From positions 5,832 through 69,831 of the forward strand of contig JBBQGV010000021.1 of assembly GCA_038323375.1 (NCBI GenBank): a DNA stretch of 64,000 bases, read 5' to 3'. The notes under the pieces are model-generated. The model was not told the origin of the DNA, ran no database searches, and saw nothing but the letters and a program-made list of their open reading frames with translations. Both the position numbers and the translations under genes were made by a program. The stretch comes from JABWAJ01 sp038323375 (lineage in GTDB: Bacteria > Bacteroidota > Bacteroidia > Chitinophagales > Saprospiraceae). This document shows, piece by piece, positions 9,668 through 17,298 of the stretch (positions within the stretch are counted from its first letter, which is position 1; every line of letters begins with the position of its first letter).

Positions 9668-10318
9668 ATGGATATTTTACAAACTGAACGGGTCGCCGAA
9701 CAGGCCCAAACCATGCAGCGCTATTATCGCCTGCAATCGAAAATTTATGACGCCACCCGCTGGACGTTTTTGTTTGGCCGCAAGCGCATCATTCGAGAAC
9801 TGCCGGTTTTGGAACAAAAAGCAGCGCTTGAGGTGCTGGAAGTCGGCTGCGGAACGGGCTATAACCTGAAGCGTTTAGCGCTGCATTTCCCAAATGCCCG
9901 ACTGACCGGCATGGACGTTTCAGCCGATATGCTGGAACGTTCGGCTAAGCGAGCCGCGCAGTGGGCCGACCGGATTACCTTGCTGGAACAGCCGTACGGC
10001 GAAGAAAACCTTTCGTTTCAAGGCAAGTTCGACCTCATCCTGTTTTCCTATTCCCTTACCATGATCAACCCCCAGTGGGCTGCGCTCATCGCTCAGGCGA
10101 AACAGGATTTGAAACCAGGCGGCGTCATTGCAGTGGTGGATTTTTTTGATTCGCCTTTCCCCTGGTTTAAGCGCCACATGGCCAGGAACCACGTGCGCAT
10201 GGATGGACATTTGCTTCCGGTGCTGGGAAACCTGTTTTTGCCGGTGAAAGTTAATATCCGCAAAGCTTACGCAGGCGTTTGGCAGTATCTGATCTTTTTA
10301 GGAAGGGTAGGGGAGTGA
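9668..10318 (+). CDS. btaB: BtaB-like SAM-dependent methyltransferase (betaine lipid N-methylation)
   Basis: Class I SAM methyltransferase, 216 aa, with the glycine-rich motif I VLEVGCGTGYNL at residues 56-67. The acidic end of strand 2 follows (LTGMDVSADMLERS), and motif IV-like DLILFSYSLTMI near 118. In the BtaA/BtaB pathway this enzyme trimethylates diacylglyceryl-homoserine to DGTS. The assignment rests on the tight linkage to btaA (6-bp gap, same strand) plus family-typical length. The C-terminal segment (PWFKRHMARNHVRMDGHLLP) is seen in BtaB-like proteins. The operon ends at a palindromic region shared with the convergent phosphoesterase gene. Confidence 0.82.
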   Translation: MDILQTERVAEQAQTMQRYYRLQSKIYDATRWTFLFGRKRIIRELPVLEQKAALEVLEVGCGTGYNLKRLALHFPNARLTGMDVSADMLERSAKRAAQWADRITLLEQPYGEENLSFQGKFDLILFSYSLTMINPQWAALIAQAKQDLKPGGVIAVVDFFDSPFPWFKRHMARNHVRMDGHLLPVLGNLFLPVKVNIRKAYAGVWQYLIFLGRVGE

Positions 10319-10324
10319 AGGGAA

Positions 10325-10400
10325 GAGGCAAAGTGCAAGTTGGCAAGAGGCAAATCGGCAAATATTGCAAATTTGCCCCTTGCAAACTTGCCAACTCATC
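10325..10400. terminator. Palindromic bidirectional terminator region between convergent genes
   Basis: Short palindromes of the TTGCAA/GGCAAA type fill this gap between btaB and the phosphoesterase. The longest arms are AGTTGGCAAG (10338-10347) and CTTGCCAACT (10387-10396), which overlap the end of the minus-strand gene. Similar sequence occurs at 13005-13073 and 40409-40441, the last also between convergent genes. Confidence 0.5.
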
Positions 10401-11325
10401 CTTTCCCTTCCGAAGCAGCCGGTACATTGGCAGCCGACATTTTCTTCAGGCGCTTGGCAAGCGGCAGGTCTACGATTTGTTCAAACAACTCGTCCGTGCT
10501 AAGCTTATTGGATAACAATTCCTCAAATTCGGATTCCGGTTCTGTGGATGATTTGACATGTAATTTGGGATTGATGTGGGCATATTCCGATTCATCGTAT
10601 TGGTAAATTGTCCAACGATCCCAGCGGTACTCCAACGCCGTCAGGTTTTCGACCCAATCGCCTGAATTCAGGTAGGTGACAATCTGATCCTTTACGGGTA
10701 CTTCGCGCATTTGAGGGCGGTGAATATGACCGCAGATGACATAATCGTAGCCCTGTTCCGCCGCCAGTGAAATGGCCGTCTCTTCAAAATCGCTGATGAA
10801 TTTAATCGCTTCTTTCATGCGATTTTTCACCTTGCCGGCAAACGACATTTGGGGTTTGCCCAATGCAAGGCGTACTTTGTTGACGAAGCGGTTGATCAGG
10901 ATGAGCCAGTCATAACCCTTGCCGCCTAATTTGGCAATGAAAGGGGAATATTTGATGAAAACATCGAAAATGTCCCCATGAAAAATCCAGTACTTTTTGT
11001 CTTTCAGGTGGAGGGTGAGCTTGTCGCGAAGATGGATATTGCCCGAAGAAAAATCGCTATAACGCCGAAGTGCGTCATCGTGGTTGCCGGTAATATAGTA
11101 TACCTTGGTGCCTTTGGCGGCCATTTTCAGCACACGCTGGATGACCATCATGTGCTCTTTGGGGAAATAACGCCGGTTGAATTGCCACATATCCACAAAA
11201 TCGCCATTCAGGATCAGCGTTTCGACTTTTATGCTATTCAGGTAATTGAGCAATTCCCGGGCATGACAGCCATAGGTGCCCAAATGGACATCGGAGAGGA
11301 TAACAATATCAATTTCCCGCTTCAT
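10396..11325 (-). CDS. Metallophosphoesterase, UDP-2,3-diacylglucosamine diphosphatase (LpxH)-like
   Basis: Calcineurin-like phosphoesterase, 309 aa from the ATG at 11325, preferred because SDVHLG then lies close to the N-terminus as in relatives. The metal-binding motifs appear in order: ILSDVHLG (residues 8-15), LNGDFVDMW, ITGNHDD and CGHIHRPQ. The sequence most resembles the Bacteroidota UDP-2,3-diacylglucosamine pyrophosphatase-type proteins that act in lipid A synthesis by cleaving UDP-diacylglucosamine. It is longer than E. coli LpxH (240 aa), with an acidic C-terminal tail, so the substrate is inferred rather than certain. It is convergent with btaB. Confidence 0.82.
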   Translation of the reverse strand: MKREIDIVILSDVHLGTYGCHARELLNYLNSIKVETLILNGDFVDMWQFNRRYFPKEHMMVIQRVLKMAAKGTKVYYITGNHDDALRRYSDFSSGNIHLRDKLTLHLKDKKYWIFHGDIFDVFIKYSPFIAKLGGKGYDWLILINRFVNKVRLALGKPQMSFAGKVKNRMKEAIKFISDFEETAISLAAEQGYDYVICGHIHRPQMREVPVKDQIVTYLNSGDWVENLTALEYRWDRWTIYQYDESEYAHINPKLHVKSSTEPESEFEELLSNKLSTDELFEQIVDLPLAKRLKKMSAANVPAASEGKG

Positions 11326-11477
11326 AACAAATTGGTGCAACAGTGAATAAATTACTGCGCACAAGGTCGTTGCTGAATGTAAATCAGGTGTAAAGCGGTT
11401 ATTATAAAAGGGTTAAATCCTATGGCAAGTCCCTCGCGGTCGTCCATACAAAGGATAACCAGCGTTCAACCCGTAAT

Positions 11478-11966
11478 TTATTTCATGGTATCCTGCGTAG
11501 TCGCCGTTGTATCCTGGGGCATCATAGTTGAACCAGCTTCCATTGGGGTGAAAATTTTCGGGAAAAGAATCCCCTGTTTTTTGTCGCCGGCCAGCACGAA
11601 CTTGCCAGGTTCTATCAAAACAATTTCATTCGGTATGGACGCAACATTCGGCAATTCCATTAGGAGCGTGGTAGCGCCTTTCAGGCTCCAGGTGCCAACC
11701 CGTGGCTCGCCTTGGATCGTCAGCGTGAGCTTGCCGTCTTTGCCAAATTCAAAAACGCCGCTTTCCATTCGCTTAAGAGAGGCCATAATGACGTCAAATT
11801 CCGCCTGGCTCAGCGTGAGCTTATTCATGCTGTCTCTGATGGCCTGCACATCCCAGCGCCATGCGTTTTGGGTCAAAATATCGCTGGCCTCCTGGTTGCT
11901 CGTTGAGCTGCCACTACAAGCCCAGATGCCAACTGCTACAATCATGGAAAAAAATACGTACCTCAT
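11478..11966 (-). CDS. Putative lipoprotein of unknown function
   Basis: A 162-aa product from the ATG at 11966; an upstream in-frame start at 12011 would place the signal peptide internally. Signal sequence MRYVFFSMIVAVGIWAC carries a lipobox with Cys17. The mature region has a Ser/Thr-rich linker and a lipocalin/META-like strand pattern (GVFEFGKDGKLTLTI, then GTWSLKGATTLLMEL). It ends in a Thr/Gln/Met-rich tail. It resembles small outer-membrane or periplasmic lipoproteins common in Bacteroidota. A good -7 box lies just upstream. No function is claimed. Confidence 0.7.
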   Translation of the reverse strand: MRYVFFSMIVAVGIWACSGSSTSNQEASDILTQNAWRWDVQAIRDSMNKLTLSQAEFDVIMASLKRMESGVFEFGKDGKLTLTIQGEPRVGTWSLKGATTLLMELPNVASIPNEIVLIEPGKFVLAGDKKQGILFPKIFTPMEAGSTMMPQDTTATTQDTMK

Positions 11967-11988
11967 GTTGATGATTTTTTTGCGGCGG

Positions 11989-12018
11989 CAAAGGTATAAA
12001 AAGTTGTGCAATGCGCAA
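11989..12018 (-). promoter_or_regulatory. Bacteroidota-type promoter for the lipoprotein gene
   Basis: On the minus strand TACCTTTG (11989-11996) matches the TAnnTTTG -7 consensus, and TTG at 12016-12018 lies 19 bp further upstream. The ATG at 11966 is about 23 bp downstream. Confidence 0.5.
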
Positions 12019-12885
12019 CTACTGTAAGATCATCATGCGACTTTTACGGTATTCCCGCGGACTAACCCCCGTAATCTCCCGGAATTGTTTGTTGAAGTGC
12101 GACAGGTTGTTGAAACCGCTTTCGTAACTCACCCCGGCAATGCTGATGTGTTCATCGAAAAGCAGGCGGCAGGCATGCGCGACCCGAAACTCGTTGACGA
12201 ACTGGGTGAACGTCTTGGCTGTCAATCGTTTGAAATAGCGGCAGAAAGCGGGTGTGGTCATGTTGATGCGCCGGGCTGCTTCGTCTAAGTTGACTTCGTC
12301 GCGGAAAAACGCTTCCACGTATTCGTAGATGGTTTTCATACGGTCGTGATCCTGGGCGTTCACCTCTAAAGCATAACCGCTGACGTTCAGCAATTCGTAT
12401 TCATCCGAAGTAGCCATCAGGTTCAAGGTGCGCAAAAGCGCCATCAGGCGATCAAACCCATTCAGCGGCATCATGTCCTCCAACCGCCGCCCGATCAGGC
12501 GTTTGGTTTCACCCCGGAAGGTCAAGCCTTGTTTGGAACGTTCGAACAATTGCTGGATGGCCTGCATCTCCGGTCGCCCCAGAAACTCTCTACCCAAAAA
12601 ATCACCTTTCATCTGCACGACAATCTCCACGTGTTCTTCGTTCAGACCCTGCGTAAAACTGAAATGCGGCAAGTCCGGCCCCAGAAAAATGAGGTCGCCG
12701 TCTTCATAATAAGAAATATGGTCGCCGATATGGCGTTTCCCTTTGCCGTTGGAAACAAACACGATTTCGTATTCCGGATGGCAATGCCAGAATGGCTGGT
12801 TGTTGTTCTCGGTGAACCGGCGCAGGGTAAACGAACTCCCAAAAATGGGTTCGATCTTTTCTAATGCTGCTTTGGAGTTGCTCAT
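12019..12885 (-). CDS. AraC-family transcriptional regulator with cupin sensor domain
   Basis: A 288-aa regulator with an N-terminal cupin-like sensing domain (about residues 15-130; FWHCHPEYEIVFVSNG and HIGDH are typical metal/ligand-site strands). The C-terminal AraC double helix-turn-helix spans about 185-285. The first HTH contains NLDEAARRINMTTPAFCRYF, and the second ends with the conserved GFNNLSHFNKQFREITGVSP. This architecture usually senses a sugar or small metabolite. Upstream of the gene are two ggttaaaatag direct repeats 21 bp apart (12948 and 12969), a good candidate operator. No obvious target operon adjoins it. Confidence 0.9.
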   Translation of the reverse strand: MSNSKAALEKIEPIFGSSFTLRRFTENNNQPFWHCHPEYEIVFVSNGKGKRHIGDHISYYEDGDLIFLGPDLPHFSFTQGLNEEHVEIVVQMKGDFLGREFLGRPEMQAIQQLFERSKQGLTFRGETKRLIGRRLEDMMPLNGFDRLMALLRTLNLMATSDEYELLNVSGYALEVNAQDHDRMKTIYEYVEAFFRDEVNLDEAARRINMTTPAFCRYFKRLTAKTFTQFVNEFRVAHACRLLFDEHISIAGVSYESGFNNLSHFNKQFREITGVSPREYRKSRMMILQ

Positions 12886-12947
12886 AGGTGAACCTTTTAG
12901 GTATATGACGTTATATTAACTCCAAAGCACCCGATTTTGTTCTATCG

Positions 12948-12979
12948 GGTTAAAATAGCATTTAAAATGGTTAAAATAG
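12948..12979. promoter_or_regulatory. Direct-repeat candidate operator upstream of the AraC regulator
   Basis: Identical 11-bp direct repeats GGTTAAAATAG begin at 12948 and 12969, 21 bp (two helical turns) apart, about 65-95 bp upstream of the regulator's ATG. Direct repeats at this spacing are typical AraC-family binding sites; autoregulation is inferred. Confidence 0.4.
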
Positions 12980-13004
12980 AATCGGTTTGGAGGGAGGATG
13001 TAAG

Positions 13005-13073
13005 GGCTGTCTCAAGAGGCAAAGTGCAAGTTTGCAAACTTACACTTTGCCTCTTGCTTCTTATGAGACAGCC
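13005..13073. repeat. Nested inverted repeat (IS-end-like), possible lepB terminator
   Basis: Outer arms GGCTGTCTC (13005-13013) and GAGACAGCC (13065-13073). Next come perfect 13-bp arms (13014-13026/13043-13055) and a 14-bp core palindrome AAGTTTGCAAACTT (13028-13041). It lies 14 bp beyond the lepB stop and could terminate that minus-strand transcript. The GGCTGTCTC ends look like terminal repeats of IS elements. A related element with a different core lies at 50091-50209. Confidence 0.55.
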
Positions 13074-13086
13074 TCTTCGCTGTAGC

Positions 13087-14838
13087 CTACATCTTATTCG
13101 CCCCCGTAAAAATCCGTTTCCAGTTAATTCCTTTTCCACCGCCTTCTTTCAGCGAGAACCAGATAAACAGCGGCTTGCCTACGATATGATCTTCCGGAAC
13201 GAAGCCCCAAACCCGGGCGTCTTCCGAGTTGTGGCGGTTGTCGCCCATCATCCAGTAGTAGTCCATTTTGAAGGTATAGGAGGTGGCTTCGGTGCCGTTG
13301 ATGACTATTTTACCGTTAGTTTCTTTCAGTTCGTTGCCTTCGTAAACGGCAATGATGCGGCGATATAAGGAAATGTTCTGAGGCGAAATCTGCACAGTTA
13401 CGCCTTTTTTGGGCACCCAGACCGGGCCGTAATCATCGCGCGACCAGGTCGCAAAATGAACCGGATCATGCGGGAACAACTGGCCGGCAGATGGTGCAAT
13501 TCGTACCAGCGAGTCTTTTGCGGCCTGAGCAGCTTCTTCGTCCGTCAGGTACATTTCAAAAACGCTGGCACCCTGTTGCTGGATGATGCTGGCATTGTCA
13601 ATCCCAAATGCCGTAAGCCTGGACGAATTCCCGCCGGGCAGGATGGTAATGGAATAACTTTTGCAAGGCGCTATGACAATGGCCGGATCCATTTTTTTGA
13701 TGTGGTCAATTTGATCGCGGCCCAAGACAACCAACATGGAGTTGTTGTTGGGATCCCTGCGGAAAACGTCTTCAGGCGATATCCCCCAATCGGAAAAATT
13801 CCGTTCGTTGACCGGCCCGCCTGGCGAACGCAGGTGGTGCAGGAACTGGATGTACCGCAAATCTTTAGCCGGTTCTCCGTTAACGTACAACTGGCGGTTG
13901 ATGACCTGAAGAGAATCTCCCGGCTGCCCAACGCAGCGCTTGATGTAGTGGTCTTTTTTGTCCATTGGTCGCGTCACCAACGGTGCCTGGCCGCTCCGGA
14001 TGGCTTCGTAGGAAGCCCGATCCATCATGCCGCGCCGGAAATCGTGGATGCTCCAGGTTCGATTCGGGAACACGTAAACGCTGTCGCCTTCCGGGTAATT
14101 GAACACCACAGGCTCGTTGCGATCCACGCTTTCCAACGCTTTCAGCCGCGTGTAGGGCAGGCTGGGTTTTTCGAGATAGGACTCGCCGCCGACTATAGGA
14201 ATGCGGTTGTGCAGCAAGGGCAGCATGGCAATGGTTTGGGGCATCCGGATGCCGTAATGGGCTTTGCTCACAAACAGAAAATCGCCGACCAAAAGCGAAC
14301 CTTCCATCGAAGACGTTGGAATCACGTAGGCTTCGATGAGGAACATCCGGATGAACGTGGCGGCAAACACCGCAAACACGATGGCCTCTGTCCATTCGCG
14401 CAGGCCAGACTTTTTGTAAGGACTTTCTTTTGCAAGTTTTTCAATCAACCGGCCGTTTTTCTCTTGTTTTGCAGCGTCTATTTCTTCCTGGTAAGCGCGT
14501 TCTTTTTCGAGCGTTGGACCGTCGTAGACTTCTTTAGCGCTCAGGCCGAGGTAGAGGAAGTAGAGCGGCGAAAAAACAACCGCCAGCACACTGTGACCAA
14601 ACCCATAGTTTTTGAACGACCGAGCCATGTCCACACACATCCCGGCATAAATGAAAATATTTACAACGGGGAACAGCAACCAGAGCGCAAAATGGCTTTT
14701 CCTGCCAATCAATTCGCACCAAATTGCAAAATTCCAACCGGGAACCAGCGCTTTCCAAGCCTCAACATTGGCTTTTTTAAAAATGAAGTACAAACCGGCG
14801 CTCAACAGCAGGTAGGAAACGAGGAAAAAGACGAGCAT
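13087..14838 (-). CDS. lepB: Signal peptidase I (large Bacteroidota form)
   Basis: Membrane serine protease (S26) that removes Sec signal peptides; 583 aa, nearly twice the E. coli enzyme. Residues 1-105 contain three to four hydrophobic segments (for example 1-20, 50-68, 82-100). An anchoring helix at 150-168 precedes the catalytic Ser177 in IPTSSMEGSL. The general-base Lys300 is in HYIKRCVGQPGD, and the final box is YYWMMGDNRHNSEDARVWG. Between Ser and Lys and again before the last box are long insertions (about 100 and 190 residues) usual for this phylum. It is preceded by a clear promoter at 14882-14910 and ends at a hairpin (13005-13073). Confidence 0.93.
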   Translation of the reverse strand: MLVFFLVSYLLLSAGLYFIFKKANVEAWKALVPGWNFAIWCELIGRKSHFALWLLFPVVNIFIYAGMCVDMARSFKNYGFGHSVLAVVFSPLYFLYLGLSAKEVYDGPTLEKERAYQEEIDAAKQEKNGRLIEKLAKESPYKKSGLREWTEAIVFAVFAATFIRMFLIEAYVIPTSSMEGSLLVGDFLFVSKAHYGIRMPQTIAMLPLLHNRIPIVGGESYLEKPSLPYTRLKALESVDRNEPVVFNYPEGDSVYVFPNRTWSIHDFRRGMMDRASYEAIRSGQAPLVTRPMDKKDHYIKRCVGQPGDSLQVINRQLYVNGEPAKDLRYIQFLHHLRSPGGPVNERNFSDWGISPEDVFRRDPNNNSMLVVLGRDQIDHIKKMDPAIVIAPCKSYSITILPGGNSSRLTAFGIDNASIIQQQGASVFEMYLTDEEAAQAAKDSLVRIAPSAGQLFPHDPVHFATWSRDDYGPVWVPKKGVTVQISPQNISLYRRIIAVYEGNELKETNGKIVINGTEATSYTFKMDYYWMMGDNRHNSEDARVWGFVPEDHIVGKPLFIWFSLKEGGGKGINWKRIFTGANKM

Positions 14839-14881
14839 ATCTTTACAGGTTAAGTTTTTTGTTGTCTATTGGGAAACCGGG

Positions 14882-14910
14882 CAAATATAACCCAAATTAT
14901 GAGTATGCAA
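14882..14910 (-). promoter_or_regulatory. Bacteroidota-type promoter for lepB
   Basis: Minus-strand TATATTTG (14882-14889) matches TAnnTTTG, with TTG at 14908-14910 at 18-bp spacing. The lepB ATG at 14838 is about 44 bp downstream. Confidence 0.5.
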
Positions 14911-15001
14911 GGTGGACTTTTCCGACGAACGCAACAAAAAAAGGGGGATATAGCAACAGCACCATAAAAAAAGCCTGATACTTGAACAGTACCAGGCTTA
15001 G

Positions 15002-15085
15002 TGCCGAAAGTGGGAGTCGAACCCACACATCCGTAAGGACACACGCCCCTGAAACGTGCGCGTCTACCAATTCCGCCATTTCGGC
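15002..15085 (-). tRNA. tRNA-Leu (anticodon CAG)
   Basis: The minus strand folds as an 84-nt class II tRNA. The acceptor stem is GCCGAAA/TTTCGGC with discriminator A, the D-arm contains GGAATTGGTAGACGC, and the anticodon loop TTCAGGG carries CAG. A long variable arm (GTGTCCTTACGGATGT) and T-loop GGTTCGACTCC follow. CCA is not encoded. The long variable arm and D-loop identify leucine. A second tRNA-Leu lies 29 nt upstream in transcription order, probably on the same transcript. Confidence 0.95.
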
Positions 15086-15114
15086 AAAGCGATTGCAAAT
15101 GTAAAAGAACTTAG

Positions 15115-15197
15115 TACCGAAGGTGGGACTCGAACCCACACATTCTTGCGAATACTGGATTTTGAATCCAGCGCGTCTACCATTCCGCCACTTCGGC
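15115..15197 (-). tRNA. tRNA-Leu (anticodon CAA)
   Basis: An 83-nt class II tRNA on the minus strand. The acceptor is GCCGAAG/CTTCGGT (first pair G-T), followed by D-arm GGAATGGTAGACGC. Anticodon stem CTGGA/TCCAG encloses loop TTCAAAA (anticodon CAA). The variable arm is TATTCGCAAGAATG and the T-arm GTGGGTTCGAGTCCCAC. CCA is not encoded. It is tandem with the CAG isoacceptor, which differs mainly in the anticodon and variable arms. Confidence 0.94.
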
Positions 15198-15288
15198 CTG
15201 CATCTGTACCGAAAAACGCTGTTCGGCGTCAAAATTTCAAAACATTTACCGCTTTAATCCCAATCAGCACCACCTCCTTCGAGGCCAA

Positions 15289-15819
15289 TTATCCTTTTGG
15301 GACGGCAAATTTAGATAAACTTTCTTTGATGCGCAACAAATATCTTTTTTTTAGGTGATAATCTTTCATGGCCGCGAATTGGATGGTTTCGGCGCTCCCT
15401 GACACCAAAGATCCGGTCAGTTCAGCCTGCAAATCGCGTTCCTGTTCCGCCAATTGATCCAATAAAGCAGCGTAGCGTTCCGGGTCAAAATCAAACTCCA
15501 ATTCCATCGCCGCCTCATTGATGTCCATCATTTCCATCAGAAACTCCTGAGGCAGTACATTCGTTCCTTCTTCGCCGAGTTGTCCTTTTAGTTCAAGCAG
15601 GTACTTCAGGCGGCTGTCAAAATTGGACAGCGTTCTCCAGGCTTCGTTGTTGATCGTAGACAATTCCAATATTTCGGCCTGTTTCTCCGGCGATTCCAAC
15701 GTATAAAAATCTGGATGGAATTTTTTACTCTGCTCGTAAAAACGGCGTTTCAGAGCCGCTTCATCCACATCGAGTGACTCCGGCAAGCCAAAAAACTCGA
15801 AATAATTTACTTCATCCAT
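15289..15819 (-). CDS. hscB: Fe-S cluster assembly co-chaperone HscB (J-domain protein)
   Basis: A 176-aa J-domain protein matching HscB, the co-chaperone that delivers scaffold IscU to the Hsp70 HscA during Fe-S cluster transfer. The N-terminal J-domain begins NYFEFFGLPESLDVDEAALK and contains the HPD motif (KKFHPDFY, near residues 33-40). The C-terminal three-helix bundle with LMEMMDINEAAMEL binds IscU in homologues. Its start overlaps the end of rseP by 13 bp, so the two are translated from one message. Other isc/suf genes are not in this window. Confidence 0.9.
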   Translation of the reverse strand: MDEVNYFEFFGLPESLDVDEAALKRRFYEQSKKFHPDFYTLESPEKQAEILELSTINNEAWRTLSNFDSRLKYLLELKGQLGEEGTNVLPQEFLMEMMDINEAAMELEFDFDPERYAALLDQLAEQERDLQAELTGSLVSGSAETIQFAAMKDYHLKKRYLLRIKESLSKFAVPKG

Positions 15820-17147
15820 GCCCTGAAAATGTCTAATCCGTTAGCATATAGCACTAAACCCAGGACAAGAATCAAACCGATCGTGGTCGCCCATTCCATA
15901 AACTTATCACTGAGTTTGCGACCGGTGATGGCTTCAATCAGCAAAAACATCACGTGGCCCCCATCAAGCGCCGGAATCGGCAACAGGTTCATAAAAGCAA
16001 GGATGAGGGACAAGATGGCAGTCATCGTCCAGAAACGTTGCCAAACCCATTCCGTACCGAACATTGACCCAATAGAACCTATCCCACCCAGGCTTTCCGA
16101 AACTTTGATCTCGCCTTTGAACATTTTGCCAAACGCTTTCAGTTGGTCGTTCAGGAAACCCAAGCCTTTGGTAACCCCCGCCGGCATCGCTTCTCCCAAG
16201 GTATACGCCTGATTTTTTGCACCGAGAATCAAACTGGCAGTACGCGCGTAGGCACCGATTTTTCCTTCTTCGGTTATCGTGATCGGAACGGATAAGGTAT
16301 CGTTGCCGCGAAGGACAGACAAGGTAACTTGCTTGCCTTTATACTGATCCCGAACCAAGCGTTGAAATTCGTGAAAATATTCAGTCGGGGTGCCGTTTAC
16401 GCCAACAATACGGTCTTCGATCTTCAGGCCGGCTTTAGCGGCAGGACTGTCATCCGCTGTGGCTTCAACAATGAAAGGTACCCGCGCTCCGAACAACAGC
16501 TTCCCTTTGTTTTCATAACTCGACAAAACAGAAGTATAGCCGTCGTCAACGGGTAAAAGGCGAATTTCCGAACCGCGTTTTACCGTCAGGTTACTCACAT
16601 TATTGATGATGATTTCCCGGACAACTTCCCGGTCGCTCAGTTTCGTAAGCGGTTTTTCTCCAACTTTAAGCACCTGATCGCCGTCCTGCAAGCCAAGGTC
16701 ATCCCCCAGTTCGTCTACATAAATGCCATAACGGGCGTTTTCAGCGGGGATAAAATCTTCGCCCCAGACCCATAGCACCATGCCATACAGGAAAAAGCCG
16801 AGGATGAAGTTGACCGTGACACCACCCAGCATGATAATCAGACGTTGCCAGGCCGGCTTGGAGCGAAATTCCCAGGGCTCCGGGTCTTTTTTCATTTGCT
16901 CCTTATCCATGCTTTCGTCTATCATGCCCGATATTTTGACATAACCACCCAGCGGCAGCCAGCCAATACCATATTCCGTGTCGCCGATTTTTTTCTTGAG
17001 CAGGGCAAACTTGACATCAAAGAACAGGTAAAATTTTTCTACCCGTGTTTTGAAAAGTCTGGCAGGAATAAAATGGCCCAACTCATGCAAAACTACCAAC
17101 AACGACAAGCTCAGGATCAATTGGCCTGTAATAACAAGAATATCCAT
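15807..17147 (-). CDS. rseP: RIP metalloprotease RseP (site-2 protease)
   Basis: Intramembrane zinc metalloprotease of the S2P family, 446 aa. It cleaves membrane-bound anti-sigma factors or signal-peptide remnants. The active site is visible: HELGH at residues 21-25 in the first membrane helix, and LLPIPALDGGH with Asp395 in a C-terminal helix. Two PDZ-like segments lie between (around residues 130-200 and 215-290; AAKAGLKIEDRIVGVNG is a typical PDZ carboxylate loop region). Membrane segments are at about 5-22, 100-120, 370-390 and 420-440. A -7-like TACCTTTG occurs at 17214-17221. It is cotranscribed with hscB through a 13-bp overlap. Confidence 0.93.
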   Translation of the reverse strand: MDILVITGQLILSLSLLVVLHELGHFIPARLFKTRVEKFYLFFDVKFALLKKKIGDTEYGIGWLPLGGYVKISGMIDESMDKEQMKKDPEPWEFRSKPAWQRLIIMLGGVTVNFILGFFLYGMVLWVWGEDFIPAENARYGIYVDELGDDLGLQDGDQVLKVGEKPLTKLSDREVVREIIINNVSNLTVKRGSEIRLLPVDDGYTSVLSSYENKGKLLFGARVPFIVEATADDSPAAKAGLKIEDRIVGVNGTPTEYFHEFQRLVRDQYKGKQVTLSVLRGNDTLSVPITITEEGKIGAYARTASLILGAKNQAYTLGEAMPAGVTKGLGFLNDQLKAFGKMFKGEIKVSESLGGIGSIGSMFGTEWVWQRFWTMTAILSLILAFMNLLPIPALDGGHVMFLLIEAITGRKLSDKFMEWATTIGLILVLGLVLYANGLDIFRAWMK

Positions 17148-17298
17148 GTTTTCTGATTCAGATTAGAACGGTAAAACGCCTGCCCCCTTCAATAGGTTGC
17201 GTTTGCAAGGCGGCAAAGGTAAATCTATTTTTTGTTATTTAGTCTCTGTCCGTTTAGTCTTAGGACAGCCTCCCCTTCGGGATCTAATGCCGATTAGC

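Noticed and set aside
13456..14853. 465-codon open frame antisense to lepB
   Set aside because: It is the complement of a well-supported gene; composition of the product (His/Arg/Val-rich) and lack of motifs mark it as a shadow.
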